This document shows, piece by piece, positions 54,121 through 62,525 of a stretch of DNA of 64,000 nucleotides. The DNA comes from Solirubrobacteraceae bacterium. Its GTDB lineage: Bacteria > Actinomycetota > Thermoleophilia > Solirubrobacterales > Solirubrobacteraceae. Every line of letters begins with the position of its first letter. Position 1 is the first letter of the stretch. The DNA lies in assembly GCA_017882455.1 (NCBI GenBank), contig JADGPL010000016.1, forward strand, positions 1 through 64,000, in the 5' to 3' direction. The notes under the pieces are model-generated. The model was not told where the DNA came from, made no database searches, and saw nothing but the letters and a program-made list of their open reading frames with translations. Made by a program: the position numbers and the translations under genes.

Positions 54121-55611
54121 ATGCCCGCTGACGCTGATTTGATGGGAGGCACGTTCGCGGGTCCCCGGTCCAGCCCTGCAGGAGCCGGCCACCACAGTTT
54201 TGCCTTGAGCGCGGAGCAGCGCGGGCAGCTGGCCGCGCGCCTGGCCCTGGCGGTGAGGCGCGCGCGGCGCAGCGGCGGGGAGACGCTGGCGAGCATCTCG
54301 ATGGCGTTGCCCGCGGAGGTGGACCCCTCGGAGGTCGTGTGTGCCTCGCGCCGGGCGGATGAGCCGTGGTTCCTGTTCGAGCAGCCGGACAGGGGGAGGG
54401 CGGCGCTGGCGGGGCTGGGCGAGGTGGCGTGCCTGCAGGCGCACGGTCCGGATCGCTTCGCGGCGGTGGCGGACCGCTGGCGGGCGATGGCGGCGGCGGC
54501 CGTGAGCGAGCCGAGCGAGCAGCCGCCGGGCTCGGGACCGGTGGCGCTGGGCGGCTTCGCGTTCGCCGAGGAAGGGGGGCGGGCGCCGCACTGGCAGGGC
54601 TTCGAGCCGGCCTCGCTGAGCGTGCCGGAGGTGCTGCTCACGCGCACGGCCCACGGCGGGGTGCGCCTGACGCTCACGGCGCTGGCCCGCCCGGATGACA
54701 CGCCCGAGGAGCTGCTGGATCACCTGGAGCGCCGTTTGGCTGAGCTGCGCGCCCGTGAGCTGCCGTTGCTCGACCCCGCGCCGACGGGGCGCTTCCAGAT
54801 CGTCAGCGCGATGCCGCCGGAGCACTACGAGCAGGCGGTGGCCCGCGCGGTCGAGATCATCGGCTCGGGGGCCCTGCAGAAGATCGTGCTGGCCCGCGAA
54901 GTCCAGGTGCACGCTCCGCGAGCGTATGACCCGGCGGCGGTCTTTGGCGTGCTGCGCAGGGAGTTCCCCTCGTGCTTCGTCTTCTGTGTGGGCCGGGGCG
55001 AGGCCACCCTGATCGCGGCCAGCCCCGAGCTGCTCGTGCGCCGCGAGGGCCAGCGCGTGAGCACGCTGGCGCTGGCCGGCTCGACGCGTCGAAGCGCCGA
55101 CCCGGCTGTGGACGATCACCTCGGTGAGCAGCTGCTGCGCGACCCCAGCTACCGCCAGGAGCACGCGATCGTGGCGCGGCGGATCGAGCGCACGCTGCGC
55201 CCGCACGCGGTCTGGGTGACGGCGGCCGCCGAGCCAGAGCTGGTGCGCATGGCCAACATCCAGCACCTGGCCACCCCGATCCGCGCGCAGCTGGCCGCGC
55301 CGATGGACGCGCTCGAGCTGGCCGGGCTGATGCACCCCACGCCGGCCGTGGGCGGCGAGCCCCTGGATCGCGCCGCCCCCCTGATCCCGGCGCTGGAGGG
55401 CCTCGACCGCGGCTGGTATGCGGGCCCGGTCGGCTGGACTGACGCGGCCGGAGATGGCGAGTTCTGCGTGGCGCTGCGCTGCGCGCTCCTGCGCGGCAGC
55501 GTCGCCCGCTGCTATGCGGGCAACGGCATCGTCGCCGGCTCAGATCCCTCCCGCGAGCTGGCCGAGACGGAGGTCAAGCTGCAGGCGCTGCTCCCGCTGC
55601 TGGCCGGCTGA
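54121..55611 (+). CDS. menF: Isochorismate synthase
   Basis: The 496-residue chorismate-utilising enzyme has a variable N-terminal half and the conserved C-terminal catalytic fold. That fold includes ALQKIVLAREVQVHAP, FVFCVGRGEATLIAASPELLVRREG, GSTRRSADPAVD, the substrate helix around MHPTPAVGGEP and GWTDAAGDGEFCVALRCALLRG with YAGNGIVAGSDPSRELAETEVK. It converts chorismate to isochorismate. menD and menH follow, so menaquinone rather than siderophore synthesis is likely. Confidence 0.92.
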   Translation: MPADADLMGGTFAGPRSSPAGAGHHSFALSAEQRGQLAARLALAVRRARRSGGETLASISMALPAEVDPSEVVCASRRADEPWFLFEQPDRGRAALAGLGEVACLQAHGPDRFAAVADRWRAMAAAAVSEPSEQPPGSGPVALGGFAFAEEGGRAPHWQGFEPASLSVPEVLLTRTAHGGVRLTLTALARPDDTPEELLDHLERRLAELRARELPLLDPAPTGRFQIVSAMPPEHYEQAVARAVEIIGSGALQKIVLAREVQVHAPRAYDPAAVFGVLRREFPSCFVFCVGRGEATLIAASPELLVRREGQRVSTLALAGSTRRSADPAVDDHLGEQLLRDPSYRQEHAIVARRIERTLRPHAVWVTAAAEPELVRMANIQHLATPIRAQLAAPMDALELAGLMHPTPAVGGEPLDRAAPLIPALEGLDRGWYAGPVGWTDAAGDGEFCVALRCALLRGSVARCYAGNGIVAGSDPSRELAETEVKLQALLPLLAG

Positions 55612-55656
55612 GGCCCGTTGAGCGGCGCGTGGCGGCGTGCTCGGTGGCCCGTGAGA

Positions 55657-56064
55657 TCAGACCGCGAGGACCTGCAGAGCGGGGTGTGCCTCGGACATCT
55701 GCTTGTAGTCCTCGTCCTGGGTGATGACGGGGAGCCCGTGCTCGATCGCCGTCGCGGCGATCAGGGCGTCGGTGAGCTTCACGGTCCGGTGGATGCCCGC
55801 GCTGCGGCAGTCGGACACCAGCCGCGCCCATGCGATCATCACGGCCTCGCTGATCGGGATCGGGTCGGCGGCCCGGGCGAGTGCGAGGGTGTCGGCGCGC
55901 CGCGCCCTCGCGGAGGGTTCCTGAGCGGAAAGCACGCCGAACTGGAGCTCGCCGAGTGTGACCACGGATACGGCCACGTGCGCCGGGAGCTCCTCGAGCG
56001 CTCGCCCGCTCTCGCGGGCGATGAACACCGAGGTGTCCAGGAGCCCGATGTCGGGCGTGCTCAA
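55657..56064 (-). CDS. PIN-domain toxin (VapC-like)
   Basis: The 135-residue ribonuclease has the PIN acidic set: Asp in IGLLDTSVFIARE, Glu in VTLGELQFGVL, Asp in VKLTDALIAATAIEHGLPVITQDEDY. It should cleave RNA when freed from its antitoxin. Its TTG start overlaps the antitoxin TGA (TTGA), a typical coupled antitoxin-toxin pair lying between menF and menD. Confidence 0.88.
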   Translation of the reverse strand: MSTPDIGLLDTSVFIARESGRALEELPAHVAVSVVTLGELQFGVLSAQEPSARARRADTLALARAADPIPISEAVMIAWARLVSDCRSAGIHRTVKLTDALIAATAIEHGLPVITQDEDYKQMSEAHPALQVLAV

Positions 56065-56303
56065 AGCTCGTCGAGGGTCTGGCCCACGAACTCGTCGAGC
56101 TCCCGCTGGAGCGCTGGGTCGGCGGCGCGGTCGACGAGCTGTCTGCGGAGATCTGGCCCGGAGAGCCAGCGTGCGCGGCGGCCGTGGGGCACGATGTCTG
56201 CAACCGGCTCGCCGTTTACGGTCAAGGTCACCCGCTCGCCGGCCTTCACTGCGTCGATGACTCTGCTGGTGTTGTTGCGTAGATCCCGCACGCCGATATC
56301 CAC
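56061..56303 (-). CDS. Phd/YefM-type antitoxin of PIN toxin
   Basis: The ~80-residue protein reads MDIGVRDLRNNTSRVIDAVKAGERVTLTVNGEPVADIVPHGRR, a Phd/YefM N-terminal DNA-binding fold, then a helical toxin-binding tail (DLRRQLVDRAADPALQRELDEFVGQTLDEL). It neutralises the downstream toxin and probably represses the operon. GTG 56303 is chosen because TACAGT lies 7 nt upstream; GTG 56312 would add three residues. It ends 35 bp from menD. Confidence 0.85.
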   Translation of the reverse strand: MDIGVRDLRNNTSRVIDAVKAGERVTLTVNGEPVADIVPHGRRARWLSGPDLRRQLVDRAADPALQRELDEFVGQTLDEL

Positions 56304-56310
56304 GTGCGAC

Positions 56311-56316
56311 ACTGTA
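56311..56316 (-). promoter_or_regulatory. TACAGT -10-like hexamer before antitoxin
   Basis: Seven nt upstream of the minus-strand GTG at 56303, overlapping the alternative GTG. Confidence 0.45.
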
Positions 56317-56338
56317 GCACCAGCTGGCAGCGGTGCTT

Positions 56339-58165
56339 CTATCGCATCGCTTGTTCAGACACGGCGCTCCAGATGTGACGGTGCAGCCGCACGTTCTCGG
56401 CGCGCGCGGTGCGGACTTCGACGATGCTCGAGCTGTCACGCGCGAGTGCCCGCTCGAGCGCAGCTCTGAACGCCGGCACGTCCTCCGCCCGCTCGTGGGC
56501 GAGGCCGTAGAGATCGGCGGCCTTGGCGAAGTCAAGGCCCGTAGGGGTGCTCACGTGACGCGCGTAGATGCTCTCGCCGTCGCCGTCGCCGTCGCCGTCG
56601 TGGTCGCCGGCGTGGGGGTCGGGCGCCCGGGCCATGCTCGCCTGCGAGAGGGGCAGGAAGTCGAAGATGCCGCCGCCGTCGTTGTCGAGCAGCACGATCG
56701 TGAGCTTCAGGCCGAGCCTGCCGGCGGCGAGCAGGCCGCCGATGTCGTGGGCGAGGGCCACGTCGCCGATCAGCAGCACGACCGGCCCGTCGTCCGCGGC
56801 GGCGACGCCGAAGGCCGAGGAGACGGTGCCGTCGATGCCGTTGGCGCCGCGGTTGCAGAGCACACGGGGCGGGTCCTCGCGCGCCGGCCAGAAGGTCTCG
56901 ATGTCCCGCACGGGCATCGAGGAGGCGACGAACAGTGTGGCCTGCCCGGGCAGCAGCACCCCGAGCTCGCTCGCCACGGTGGGCTCGGAGAGTCCGGCCT
57001 CGGCGAGGACTCCGGCGATCGCCTCGGCGGCAAGCTCGTCCGCGCTGCGCCAGCTCGCGAGCCAGTCCTCCTCGGCCGGAACCCACCGACCGGAGTCCTG
57101 CAGGCGGGCTTCGGTGAGCTCAGTCAGTGCGCCTGCCGACTCGAGCGCCATCGAGTGCGAGAGCACGGAATCCGGGTCCTGCCAGGCGCCCTCCGGATCG
57201 AGCGCCACCTGGGGCACGCCGTCGAGAGCGGCGAGCCAGTTGCGCAGGGGCTTGGACACGGGTAGGTCACCAACGCGCACGACGAGGTCGGGGCATAGCG
57301 AGCCGGCCGTCCCCGGGTCGCGCAGAAAGGCGTCGTAGTGGGCGATCGCGGCCGATCCGCGGCGGGCGCATGAGAGCGGATCGCCCAGCAGCGGCCAGCC
57401 GACCGTTTCCGCGAAGGCGGCCGCGGCCCGTCCGAGCGGCGTGCTCCGCTCGTGGCGCCCGGCCACCAGCACGCCGCGGCGCGCCCCCGACACGAGCGCG
57501 CGCAGCTCTCCGGCCTCCGCGCTCGGCTCGACCGTGCCGGTGGCCGAGGCCAGGGCTCCCGGCGCGCGCAGGACGTATGGGCGCCCGTCGCCGCGGGCGC
57601 TCGGGTCCTCGGGCAGGGGCTCCTCCTCGACCAGCGGCTCGCGCAGGGGGAAGTTGAGGTGCACCGGTCCGGGGCGTCCTTCGAGCGCTGTCCAGTAGGA
57701 GCGGCAGGCAAGCGTGCGCATCCAGCGCAGGCGGGTCGGGCTCGCATCGTGCACTCCCACCTCGAAGAACCACTTGACGGCGTCTCCGAAGATCTTGACC
57801 TGGTCGATCGCCTGCCCCGCCCCGTTCTCGCGCAGCTCTGGAGGCCTGTCTGCTGTCAGAAGCAGCAACGGCACGCGCGCCTCGCGCGCCTCGATGACCG
57901 CCGGCGCGAGCTCGGCGACGGCTGTGCCCGAGGTGCAGGTCACGGCCACCGGGAGTGCTGATGCCTTGGCCAGCCCCAGTGCGAAGAAGCCGGCGCAGCG
58001 CTCGTCGATGTGGGAGTAGCAGCGCAGGCGCTGCTCGCGCGCGAGCGACAGCGCCAGCGGAGCCGAGCGGGAGCCAGGTGAGGTGCAGGCCGCGCGCATG
58101 CCACAGCGGGCGAGCTCGTCGACGAAGGCCCGCAGCAGCACATAGGTGTCGGTTGTCGGGGTCAT
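56339..58165 (-). CDS. menD: SEPHCHC synthase (menaquinone pathway)
   Basis: The 608-residue ThDP enzyme joins isochorismate and 2-oxoglutarate. SPGSRSAPLALSLAREQRLRCYSHIDERCAGFFALGLAKASALPVAVTCTSGTAVAELAPAV is the N-terminal ThDP (pyrimidine) domain with its glutamate. RGANGIDGTVSSAFGVAAADDGPVVLLIGDVALAHDIGGLL carries the Mg-ThDP motif, and VLLDNDGGGIFDFLPLSQ follows. A local DGDGDGDGE run (~545) is low complexity. It is divergent from menH with 11 bp between start codons. Confidence 0.95.
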   Translation of the reverse strand: MTPTTDTYVLLRAFVDELARCGMRAACTSPGSRSAPLALSLAREQRLRCYSHIDERCAGFFALGLAKASALPVAVTCTSGTAVAELAPAVIEAREARVPLLLLTADRPPELRENGAGQAIDQVKIFGDAVKWFFEVGVHDASPTRLRWMRTLACRSYWTALEGRPGPVHLNFPLREPLVEEEPLPEDPSARGDGRPYVLRAPGALASATGTVEPSAEAGELRALVSGARRGVLVAGRHERSTPLGRAAAAFAETVGWPLLGDPLSCARRGSAAIAHYDAFLRDPGTAGSLCPDLVVRVGDLPVSKPLRNWLAALDGVPQVALDPEGAWQDPDSVLSHSMALESAGALTELTEARLQDSGRWVPAEEDWLASWRSADELAAEAIAGVLAEAGLSEPTVASELGVLLPGQATLFVASSMPVRDIETFWPAREDPPRVLCNRGANGIDGTVSSAFGVAAADDGPVVLLIGDVALAHDIGGLLAAGRLGLKLTIVLLDNDGGGIFDFLPLSQASMARAPDPHAGDHDGDGDGDGESIYARHVSTPTGLDFAKAADLYGLAHERAEDVPAFRAALERALARDSSSIVEVRTARAENVRLHRHIWSAVSEQAMR

Positions 58166-58170
58166 AGGAT
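58165..58170 (+). promoter_or_regulatory. TAGGAT -10-like hexamer before menH
   Basis: Six nt upstream of the menH GTG. Its first base is the A of the divergent menD ATG, so menH control overlaps the menD start. Confidence 0.5.
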
Positions 58171-58176
58171 GGAGGC

Positions 58177-58908
58177 GTGCCGGAGAGCGTGGTCCTGCTT
58201 CACGGGTTCGCCGGGACCCGCCGGGCGTGGGACGGCGTCGTGGCGCAACTCGACCGTGAACGGTATCGGCCGCTCGCCCTCGACCTCCCTGGCCACGGTG
58301 AGGCCGCCGACGCGGAGGGGCCGATCACCTTCGCCGGCTGCGTGAAGAGCGTGCTCGCGCAGGCCCCCGAGCGGTTCGCGCTGTGTGGGTACTCGCTCGG
58401 CGGGCGTGTGGCCCTGCACGTCGCCCTGGCTGCGCCCGAGCGTGTCTCGCGGCTGGTGCTCGTGTCGTGCTCACCCGGGATCGAGGATCAGGGCGAGCGG
58501 GCCGCGCGGCGGGCCGCAGATCGCCGGCTGGCCGATGATCTCGAACGGATCCCGTTCGAGCAGTTCATCGAGCGCTGGCGCACCCAGGGGCTGTTCGCCG
58601 AGGAGCCGCCCGAGGTGGGCCGGCTGGCGCGCGAGGACATGCGCCGCAACGACCCGCACGCGCTCGCGGCCGTCATGCGCGGTATCGGAACGGGTGAGAT
58701 GCAACCGCTGTGGTCGCGCCTGGGCGAGCTGCGAATGCCCGTCACGGTCATCGTCGGTGAGCGCGATCAGAAGTTCCTCGCGCTGGGGCGAAGGATGGTC
58801 GATTCGCTGTCCCGAGCGGAACTGGCCGTCGTATCAGGTGGACATGGGCTGCCTTTGGAGAATCCCGGCGCGCTGGCGAGGCTCGCGCTGGCGAGGCTAG
58901 TAGACTAA
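58177..58908 (+). CDS. menH: SHCHC synthase, alpha/beta hydrolase (menaquinone pathway)
   Basis: The 243-residue protein has VVLLHGFAGTRRAWDGV (oxyanion loop), LALDLPGHGEA, nucleophile Ser73 in CGYSLGGRVALHVAL, acid Asp in VIVGERDQKF and His in SGGHGLPLENPGAL. This is the MenH arrangement that eliminates pyruvate from SEPHCHC. Divergence from menD supports the assignment. A broken second copy lies at 60974-61158. Confidence 0.9.
   Translation: MPESVVLLHGFAGTRRAWDGVVAQLDRERYRPLALDLPGHGEAADAEGPITFAGCVKSVLAQAPERFALCGYSLGGRVALHVALAAPERVSRLVLVSCSPGIEDQGERAARRAADRRLADDLERIPFEQFIERWRTQGLFAEEPPEVGRLAREDMRRNDPHALAAVMRGIGTGEMQPLWSRLGELRMPVTVIVGERDQKFLALGRRMVDSLSRAELAVVSGGHGLPLENPGALARLALARLVD
58901..58906 (+). 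promoter_or_regulatory. TAGACT -10-like hexamer before antitoxin
   Basis: It overlaps the menH stop codon region and is 6 nt upstream of the ATG at 58913. Confidence 0.45.
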
Positions 58909-58912
58909 GTTC

Positions 58913-59146
58913 ATGACTAAGTCCGTTGGGGTCCATGAAGCGAAGACTCATCTCTCGCGGCTGTTGGAGGATGTGGCTGCCGGGGAGGAGGTCGTGATCA
59001 CGCGACGCGGGGAGGAGGTGGCAAGCCTCGTCCCGGTCAAGCGGACATCCCCGAGGCGCTTTGGGATCGATCGAGGGCGCTTCGTCGTGCCAGAGGACTT
59101 CGACGAGCCCCTTCCAGACGAGCTGCTCAGCGCCTTCGAGCGGTGA
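58913..59146 (+). CDS. Phd/YefM-type antitoxin (second pair)
   Basis: The 77-residue protein MTKSVGVHEAKTHLSRLLEDVAAGEEVVITRRGEEVASLVPV is a textbook Phd/YefM DNA-binding domain; RGRFVVPEDFDEPLPDELLSAFE is the acidic toxin-binding tail. It starts 4 bp after menH, and its TGA overlaps the toxin GTG. Confidence 0.92.
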   Translation: MTKSVGVHEAKTHLSRLLEDVAAGEEVVITRRGEEVASLVPVKRTSPRRFGIDRGRFVVPEDFDEPLPDELLSAFER

Positions 59147-59532
59147 GGGTCCTTCTGGACACGCATGTGTTCCTCTGGCTGCACACCGAGCCCGAGCGGC
59201 TCGGCGAGCATCTCGCGATCTTGGAAGACCAGCGCAACGAGGTACTGGTTTCGGCGGTCAGCTCTTGGGAGATCGCGATCAAGAGCGGTTTGGGACGGCT
59301 TGCGCTTCCCGAGCCGGTTGAGCGCTACGTGCCCGACCGTCTCCGCGCGATCGGGGCGACGGCGCTGCCGATCGAGCATACGCACGCACTCGCCGTTGCT
59401 GCGCTCCCGCGGCTTCACGGCGATCCGTTCGACCGGCTGCTCGTGGCCCAGGCCAAGATTCTCGACATCGCCATCCTGACCGCCGATCCCACCGTTGCCC
59501 AGTACCCCGTGCAGACGCTGCTCGTTACCTGA
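59143..59532 (+). CDS. PIN-domain toxin (second pair)
   Basis: The 129-residue ribonuclease reads MRVLLDTHVFLWLHTEPERLG (first Asp), SAVSSWEIAIKSGLGRL (Glu), HGDPFDRLLVAQAKILDIAILTADPTV (last Asps), the PIN group often called YefM-associated VapC. It should cut RNA. Its GTG overlaps the antitoxin stop. It is not closely similar to the toxin at 55657. Confidence 0.9.
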   Translation: MRVLLDTHVFLWLHTEPERLGEHLAILEDQRNEVLVSAVSSWEIAIKSGLGRLALPEPVERYVPDRLRAIGATALPIEHTHALAVAALPRLHGDPFDRLLVAQAKILDIAILTADPTVAQYPVQTLLVT

Positions 59533-59550
59533 AGCCCCGTCGCCCGGTCG

Positions 59551-59565
59551 GCCCGCGCGGCGGGC
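59551..59565. terminator. GCCCGC-GCG-GCGGGC stem-loop between convergent genes
   Basis: A perfect 6-bp stem with a 3-nt loop in the 42-bp gap between the toxin gene and the convergent glycosidase-like gene; it could serve both strands. Confidence 0.4.
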
Positions 59566-59574
59566 GGAGCGTGG

Positions 59575-60657
59575 CTACTGCCCGACGGACTGGGCGATCG
59601 CCGACAGTGTCTTGAAGGACGGGCGGACCTTGTTCTTGGCGTTCATGAAGCCGAAACGCCAGATGCCGTCGTCGTGGGATTCGTACCACCAGATCCCGGC
59701 GATGTGTGGATCGGCCAGGAGCTGGTCGTAGGCTTCCTGCATCCTCGTGGCCTGTTGGCGCTTCGAGCAGGCGCCCAGGTCCTCGCCGCAGCGACTCAGG
59801 TCATAGCCGATCTCGGTCACGTAGATCGGGGGCACCGAGCCGAGCACCGCGCTCATGAGCGACTCGTCGGCGGGAACGGTCCCGAGCCCGATGTCGTCGT
59901 GCTGGTTCTCGCCGATCGCTCCATAGGGGTGGATCGAGACGCCGTTGGCGGCGATCGCGGCGGCGAGGCCCGGGACGGCCGCCACGGCGTCGCGTAGCCA
60001 GCCGCCGCCGCTGGAGTCTTCTGACCAGCCGCTCGGCGAGGCCCAGCTTCCGCGGGGATAGTCGCCGGTCAGGTTGAACAGGAGCGGGATGTGGATGCCC
60101 GCGGCCTTCGTCGCTTCAATCGCCGCCATGTACATCCGCCCGTACTGCTGGGGGTTGGCCACCCCGCCCTTGTAGTAGCTCTCGTTGCCCGCCTCGGCGA
60201 TTGCCACCGAGGGACTCGCTTTCAGCTGGGCCGCGACCGTGGCTCCCCAGTGGTGTGGTTCGACCTGGCTGAGCGGTGTTCCGTCTTCGACGTTCCCCGC
60301 GATCGCCAGCGCGTGGAACCCGTCCTGTTCGGAGCTTGCGAGCGTGTTCTCGGGGCTGCCGAGTTCCACCCGATTCCAGGTGATGTGACCATTCAGGATC
60401 GTCTGTGCCGCCGCTGGCCCCCAGCCGGCGGCGTCGTTCGTGCCGATGATCGGCCCCGGCAGCGGCGTCGAGAGCGACGTGGAGAGCGGCGAGGCGTCGC
60501 CTTGTGCGGTTTCACCGGGACGGGGTTCGCCCCGACGGCCATTCGCGCTGGGGACCAGCAGTGCCAGCAGCGTCAGTGCGAGCACCAGTGCGCGAGCCGC
60601 TCCCGCGCGGCGGCTGCCGGCTCGACGTCCGTGTCCAGGCCCTGTTCCCGTTGCCAT
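59575..60657 (-). CDS. Secreted glycoside hydrolase-like TIM-barrel protein
   Basis: The 360-residue protein has a basic, Gly/Arg-rich N-region and one membrane or signal segment (ALVLALTLLALLVPSANG). A clan-A type barrel follows: IAEAGNESYY (candidate acid/base Glu) and PPIYVTEIGYDLSRCG (candidate nucleophile Glu), with IAGIWWYESHDDGIWRFGF near the end. The spacing of the two Glu residues fits GH5/GH39-like retaining enzymes. The exact family and substrate are not clear. The inner ATG is chosen over one 20 codons upstream. Confidence 0.75.
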   Translation of the reverse strand: MATGTGPGHGRRAGSRRAGAARALVLALTLLALLVPSANGRRGEPRPGETAQGDASPLSTSLSTPLPGPIIGTNDAAGWGPAAAQTILNGHITWNRVELGSPENTLASSEQDGFHALAIAGNVEDGTPLSQVEPHHWGATVAAQLKASPSVAIAEAGNESYYKGGVANPQQYGRMYMAAIEATKAAGIHIPLLFNLTGDYPRGSWASPSGWSEDSSGGGWLRDAVAAVPGLAAAIAANGVSIHPYGAIGENQHDDIGLGTVPADESLMSAVLGSVPPIYVTEIGYDLSRCGEDLGACSKRQQATRMQEAYDQLLADPHIAGIWWYESHDDGIWRFGFMNAKNKVRPSFKTLSAIAQSVGQ

Positions 60658-60720
60658 GTCCAATGGTTTCCATCCTCGCCGAGCAGACGCCCGCGCGTAG
60701 CGTCGATTGTGACGCACCCG

Positions 60721-60972
60721 CTACGCACCCGCAAACGGCTCCACACCCAGGCCCGGACCGAGCGGCACAGCGATCGCGCCCTCGCGCACCGCCCGTGCCG
60801 CCTGCTCGGCCACGCCCGCCCGGTCGAGCGCCGAGAGCGTCGCGTTCACCGGCACGTGCCTCGCGCTGTCGTCGCTCAAGAGCGCCGAGACCGGCCTGCC
60901 CTCGCGGCGTCCCGCGCGGTCCCACAGCGCCAGGTCGAGCGCCGCCAGCGCCTGGGGGAGATCCTCGACCTG
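60721..60972 (-). pseudogene. menC: Remnant of menC (o-succinylbenzoate synthase) with internal deletion
   Basis: On the minus strand the frame reads VEDLPQALAALDLALWDRAGRREGRPVSALL, then VPVNATLSALDRAGVAEQAARAVREG, the part just before and entering the barrel of an enolase-superfamily enzyme. It then jumps to AIAVPLGPGLGVEPFAGA and stop, which resembles the extreme C-terminus of such enzymes. The barrel with the catalytic lysines and metal ligands is gone, and the N-terminus is missing. The menC identity rests on the neighbouring men genes plus these fragments. A working menC must lie elsewhere if the pathway is active. Confidence 0.6.
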
Positions 60973-60973
60973 G

Positions 60974-61158
60974 CGGCAGGCGTCGACCGATCGACAGCTT
61001 GCCGAGGACCTCGAGACGGTCCCGTTCGCGATGCGAAGTTTCTGGCGGCCGGGCATCGCATGGTCAACCTCCTGCCGGATGCCCGACTGGAGGTCCTGGC
61101 GGGTGGCCACGGCCTGCCCCTGGAGAACCCCAAGGGCGTAGCTCGCTCGCTCGACTGA
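60974..61158 (+). pseudogene. Remnant of a second menH
   Basis: The plus strand from 60974 reads RQASTDRQLAEDLETVPF, matching RAADRRLADDLERIPF in the intact menH. After a junction near 61025, in another frame, it reads DAKFLAAGHRMVNLLPDARLEVLAGGHGLPLENPKGVARSLD, matching the menH C-terminus. The first ~100 codons, with the nucleophile, and about 80 codons between the two pieces are lost. It abuts the menC remnant head to head. Confidence 0.8.
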
Positions 61159-61200
61159 GAGACACGCGGAGGGCTCGTCTTCCTACGGTAGTGGGAAACA

Positions 61201-61284
61201 GCCGTTCGGCACTTCCAGGCCGAATGGCGGGCATCGTTGCCTGCGGTTTGACGGTATCCCGCCCCCGGCGGCATAGTGCCGCCG
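61201..61284 (+). terminator. Two stem-loops between menH remnant and GT2 gene
   Basis: GCCGTTCGGC (61201-61210) pairs with GCCGAATGGC (61219-61228), 10 bp with one wobble. CGGCGGCA (61266-61273) pairs perfectly with 61277-61284 around TAG. They occupy the 176-bp gap before the glycosyltransferase; terminator or leader function is inferred. Confidence 0.45.
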
Positions 61285-61334
61285 AGTTCGAGAAGCTGGA
61301 ATAGCCTGGCAGTCCGATACTGGCTTGGGGACCG

Positions 61335-62525
61335 ATGACGCTGCTTTCCACAAATGCCGCGACGGCGGGCATTGCAGTCCATGACGATCGAGGCGAGCAT
61401 CCGCCCGCGACCGTCTCCGTGGTAATTCCCTGCCTCAACGAGGCGCAGAACATCGAGGTGTGCGTGTCCGCCGCGCTGGGCTCGCTGGCGCGGGCTGGCC
61501 TGTCCGGTGAGGTGATCGTCGCCGACAACGGATCGGACGACGGCAGCGCCGAGCTGGCGGGGCTCGCCGGCGCGCTGGTGGTCCGCGAACCGCGGCGCGG
61601 CTACGGCAACGCATATCGCGCCGGCTTCGCGGCGGCGCATGGCGAGTACATCGTGATGGCGGACGCCGACCAGACCTACGACTTCGAGGACATACCCCGG
61701 TTTCTCGCCTGCCTGCGGGAAGGCGCGGACTTGGTGGTGGGGGACCGCATGCGCAACATCCAGCCGGGCGCCATGTCCTGGCACCACCGCTACATCGGCA
61801 ACCCGCTGCTCTCGGGACTGCTCAACCTCCTGTTCCAAACGGGCGTCAGCGACGCGCACTGTGGGATGCGGGCATTTCGACGATCCTGCCTGGCGGCCCT
61901 CGCGCTCCGCACCTCGGGTATGGAGTTTGCTTCCGAGATGGTCGTGCGCGCGGCCAAGGAGCATCTGACGGTCCGCGAGATTCCGATTCACTATCACCCG
62001 CGCACGGGTGAATCCAAGCTCTCGAGCTTGCGTGACGGATGGCGTCACCTGCGCTTTCTGCTGCTCCACGCCCCGAATCATCTCTTCATCCTCCCCGGGG
62101 CGGCGATCACCGGGCTGGGAGGCGTCATCTCGCTTGCGGTGCTGACGCGGATCCAGCTGCTTCAACGCGAGTGGGACCTTCATGCCTTGATCGGCGGGTC
62201 TCTGCTGATGATCGTTGGCGTCCAGCTCGTCGGGCTCGGTCTGTGTGCGCACGCATACGCCACGTACTTCATGGGCGAGCGGGACCAGTGGTTCGACCGT
62301 GCGCGCGAGCGCCTGCGACTCGAGCATGGCCTAACGCTTGGCAGCGCCGTCGCCACGGCCGGCCTGGCGATGCTCGTGTCGATCGCGGCCAATTGGATCG
62401 CTCGCGGCCTTGGCAGCCTCTCCCAGGAGCGCGAGGCGATCTTCGCCGCGACGCTGACGGTGCTCGGGATCCAGGTCGTGTTCACCTCCTTTCTGCTCAG
62501 CATCCTGGGTCTGCGGCGGGATTGA
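61335..62525 (+). CDS. Family 2 glycosyltransferase with C-terminal membrane helices
   Basis: The 396-residue protein has a GT-A domain: SVVIPCLNEAQNIEVCV, VIVADNGSDDGSAELA, GNAYRAGFAAAHGEYIVMADADQTYDF (DxD metal site), then IPIHYHPRTGESKLSSLRDGWRHLRFLL, the pattern of dolichyl- or polyprenyl-phosphate sugar synthases. About four transmembrane helices follow. It probably loads a sugar onto a polyprenyl phosphate for export. The next gene starts inside its stop. Confidence 0.9.
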   Translation: MTLLSTNAATAGIAVHDDRGEHPPATVSVVIPCLNEAQNIEVCVSAALGSLARAGLSGEVIVADNGSDDGSAELAGLAGALVVREPRRGYGNAYRAGFAAAHGEYIVMADADQTYDFEDIPRFLACLREGADLVVGDRMRNIQPGAMSWHHRYIGNPLLSGLLNLLFQTGVSDAHCGMRAFRRSCLAALALRTSGMEFASEMVVRAAKEHLTVREIPIHYHPRTGESKLSSLRDGWRHLRFLLLHAPNHLFILPGAAITGLGGVISLAVLTRIQLLQREWDLHALIGGSLLMIVGVQLVGLGLCAHAYATYFMGERDQWFDRARERLRLEHGLTLGSAVATAGLAMLVSIAANWIARGLGSLSQEREAIFAATLTVLGIQVVFTSFLLSILGLRRD

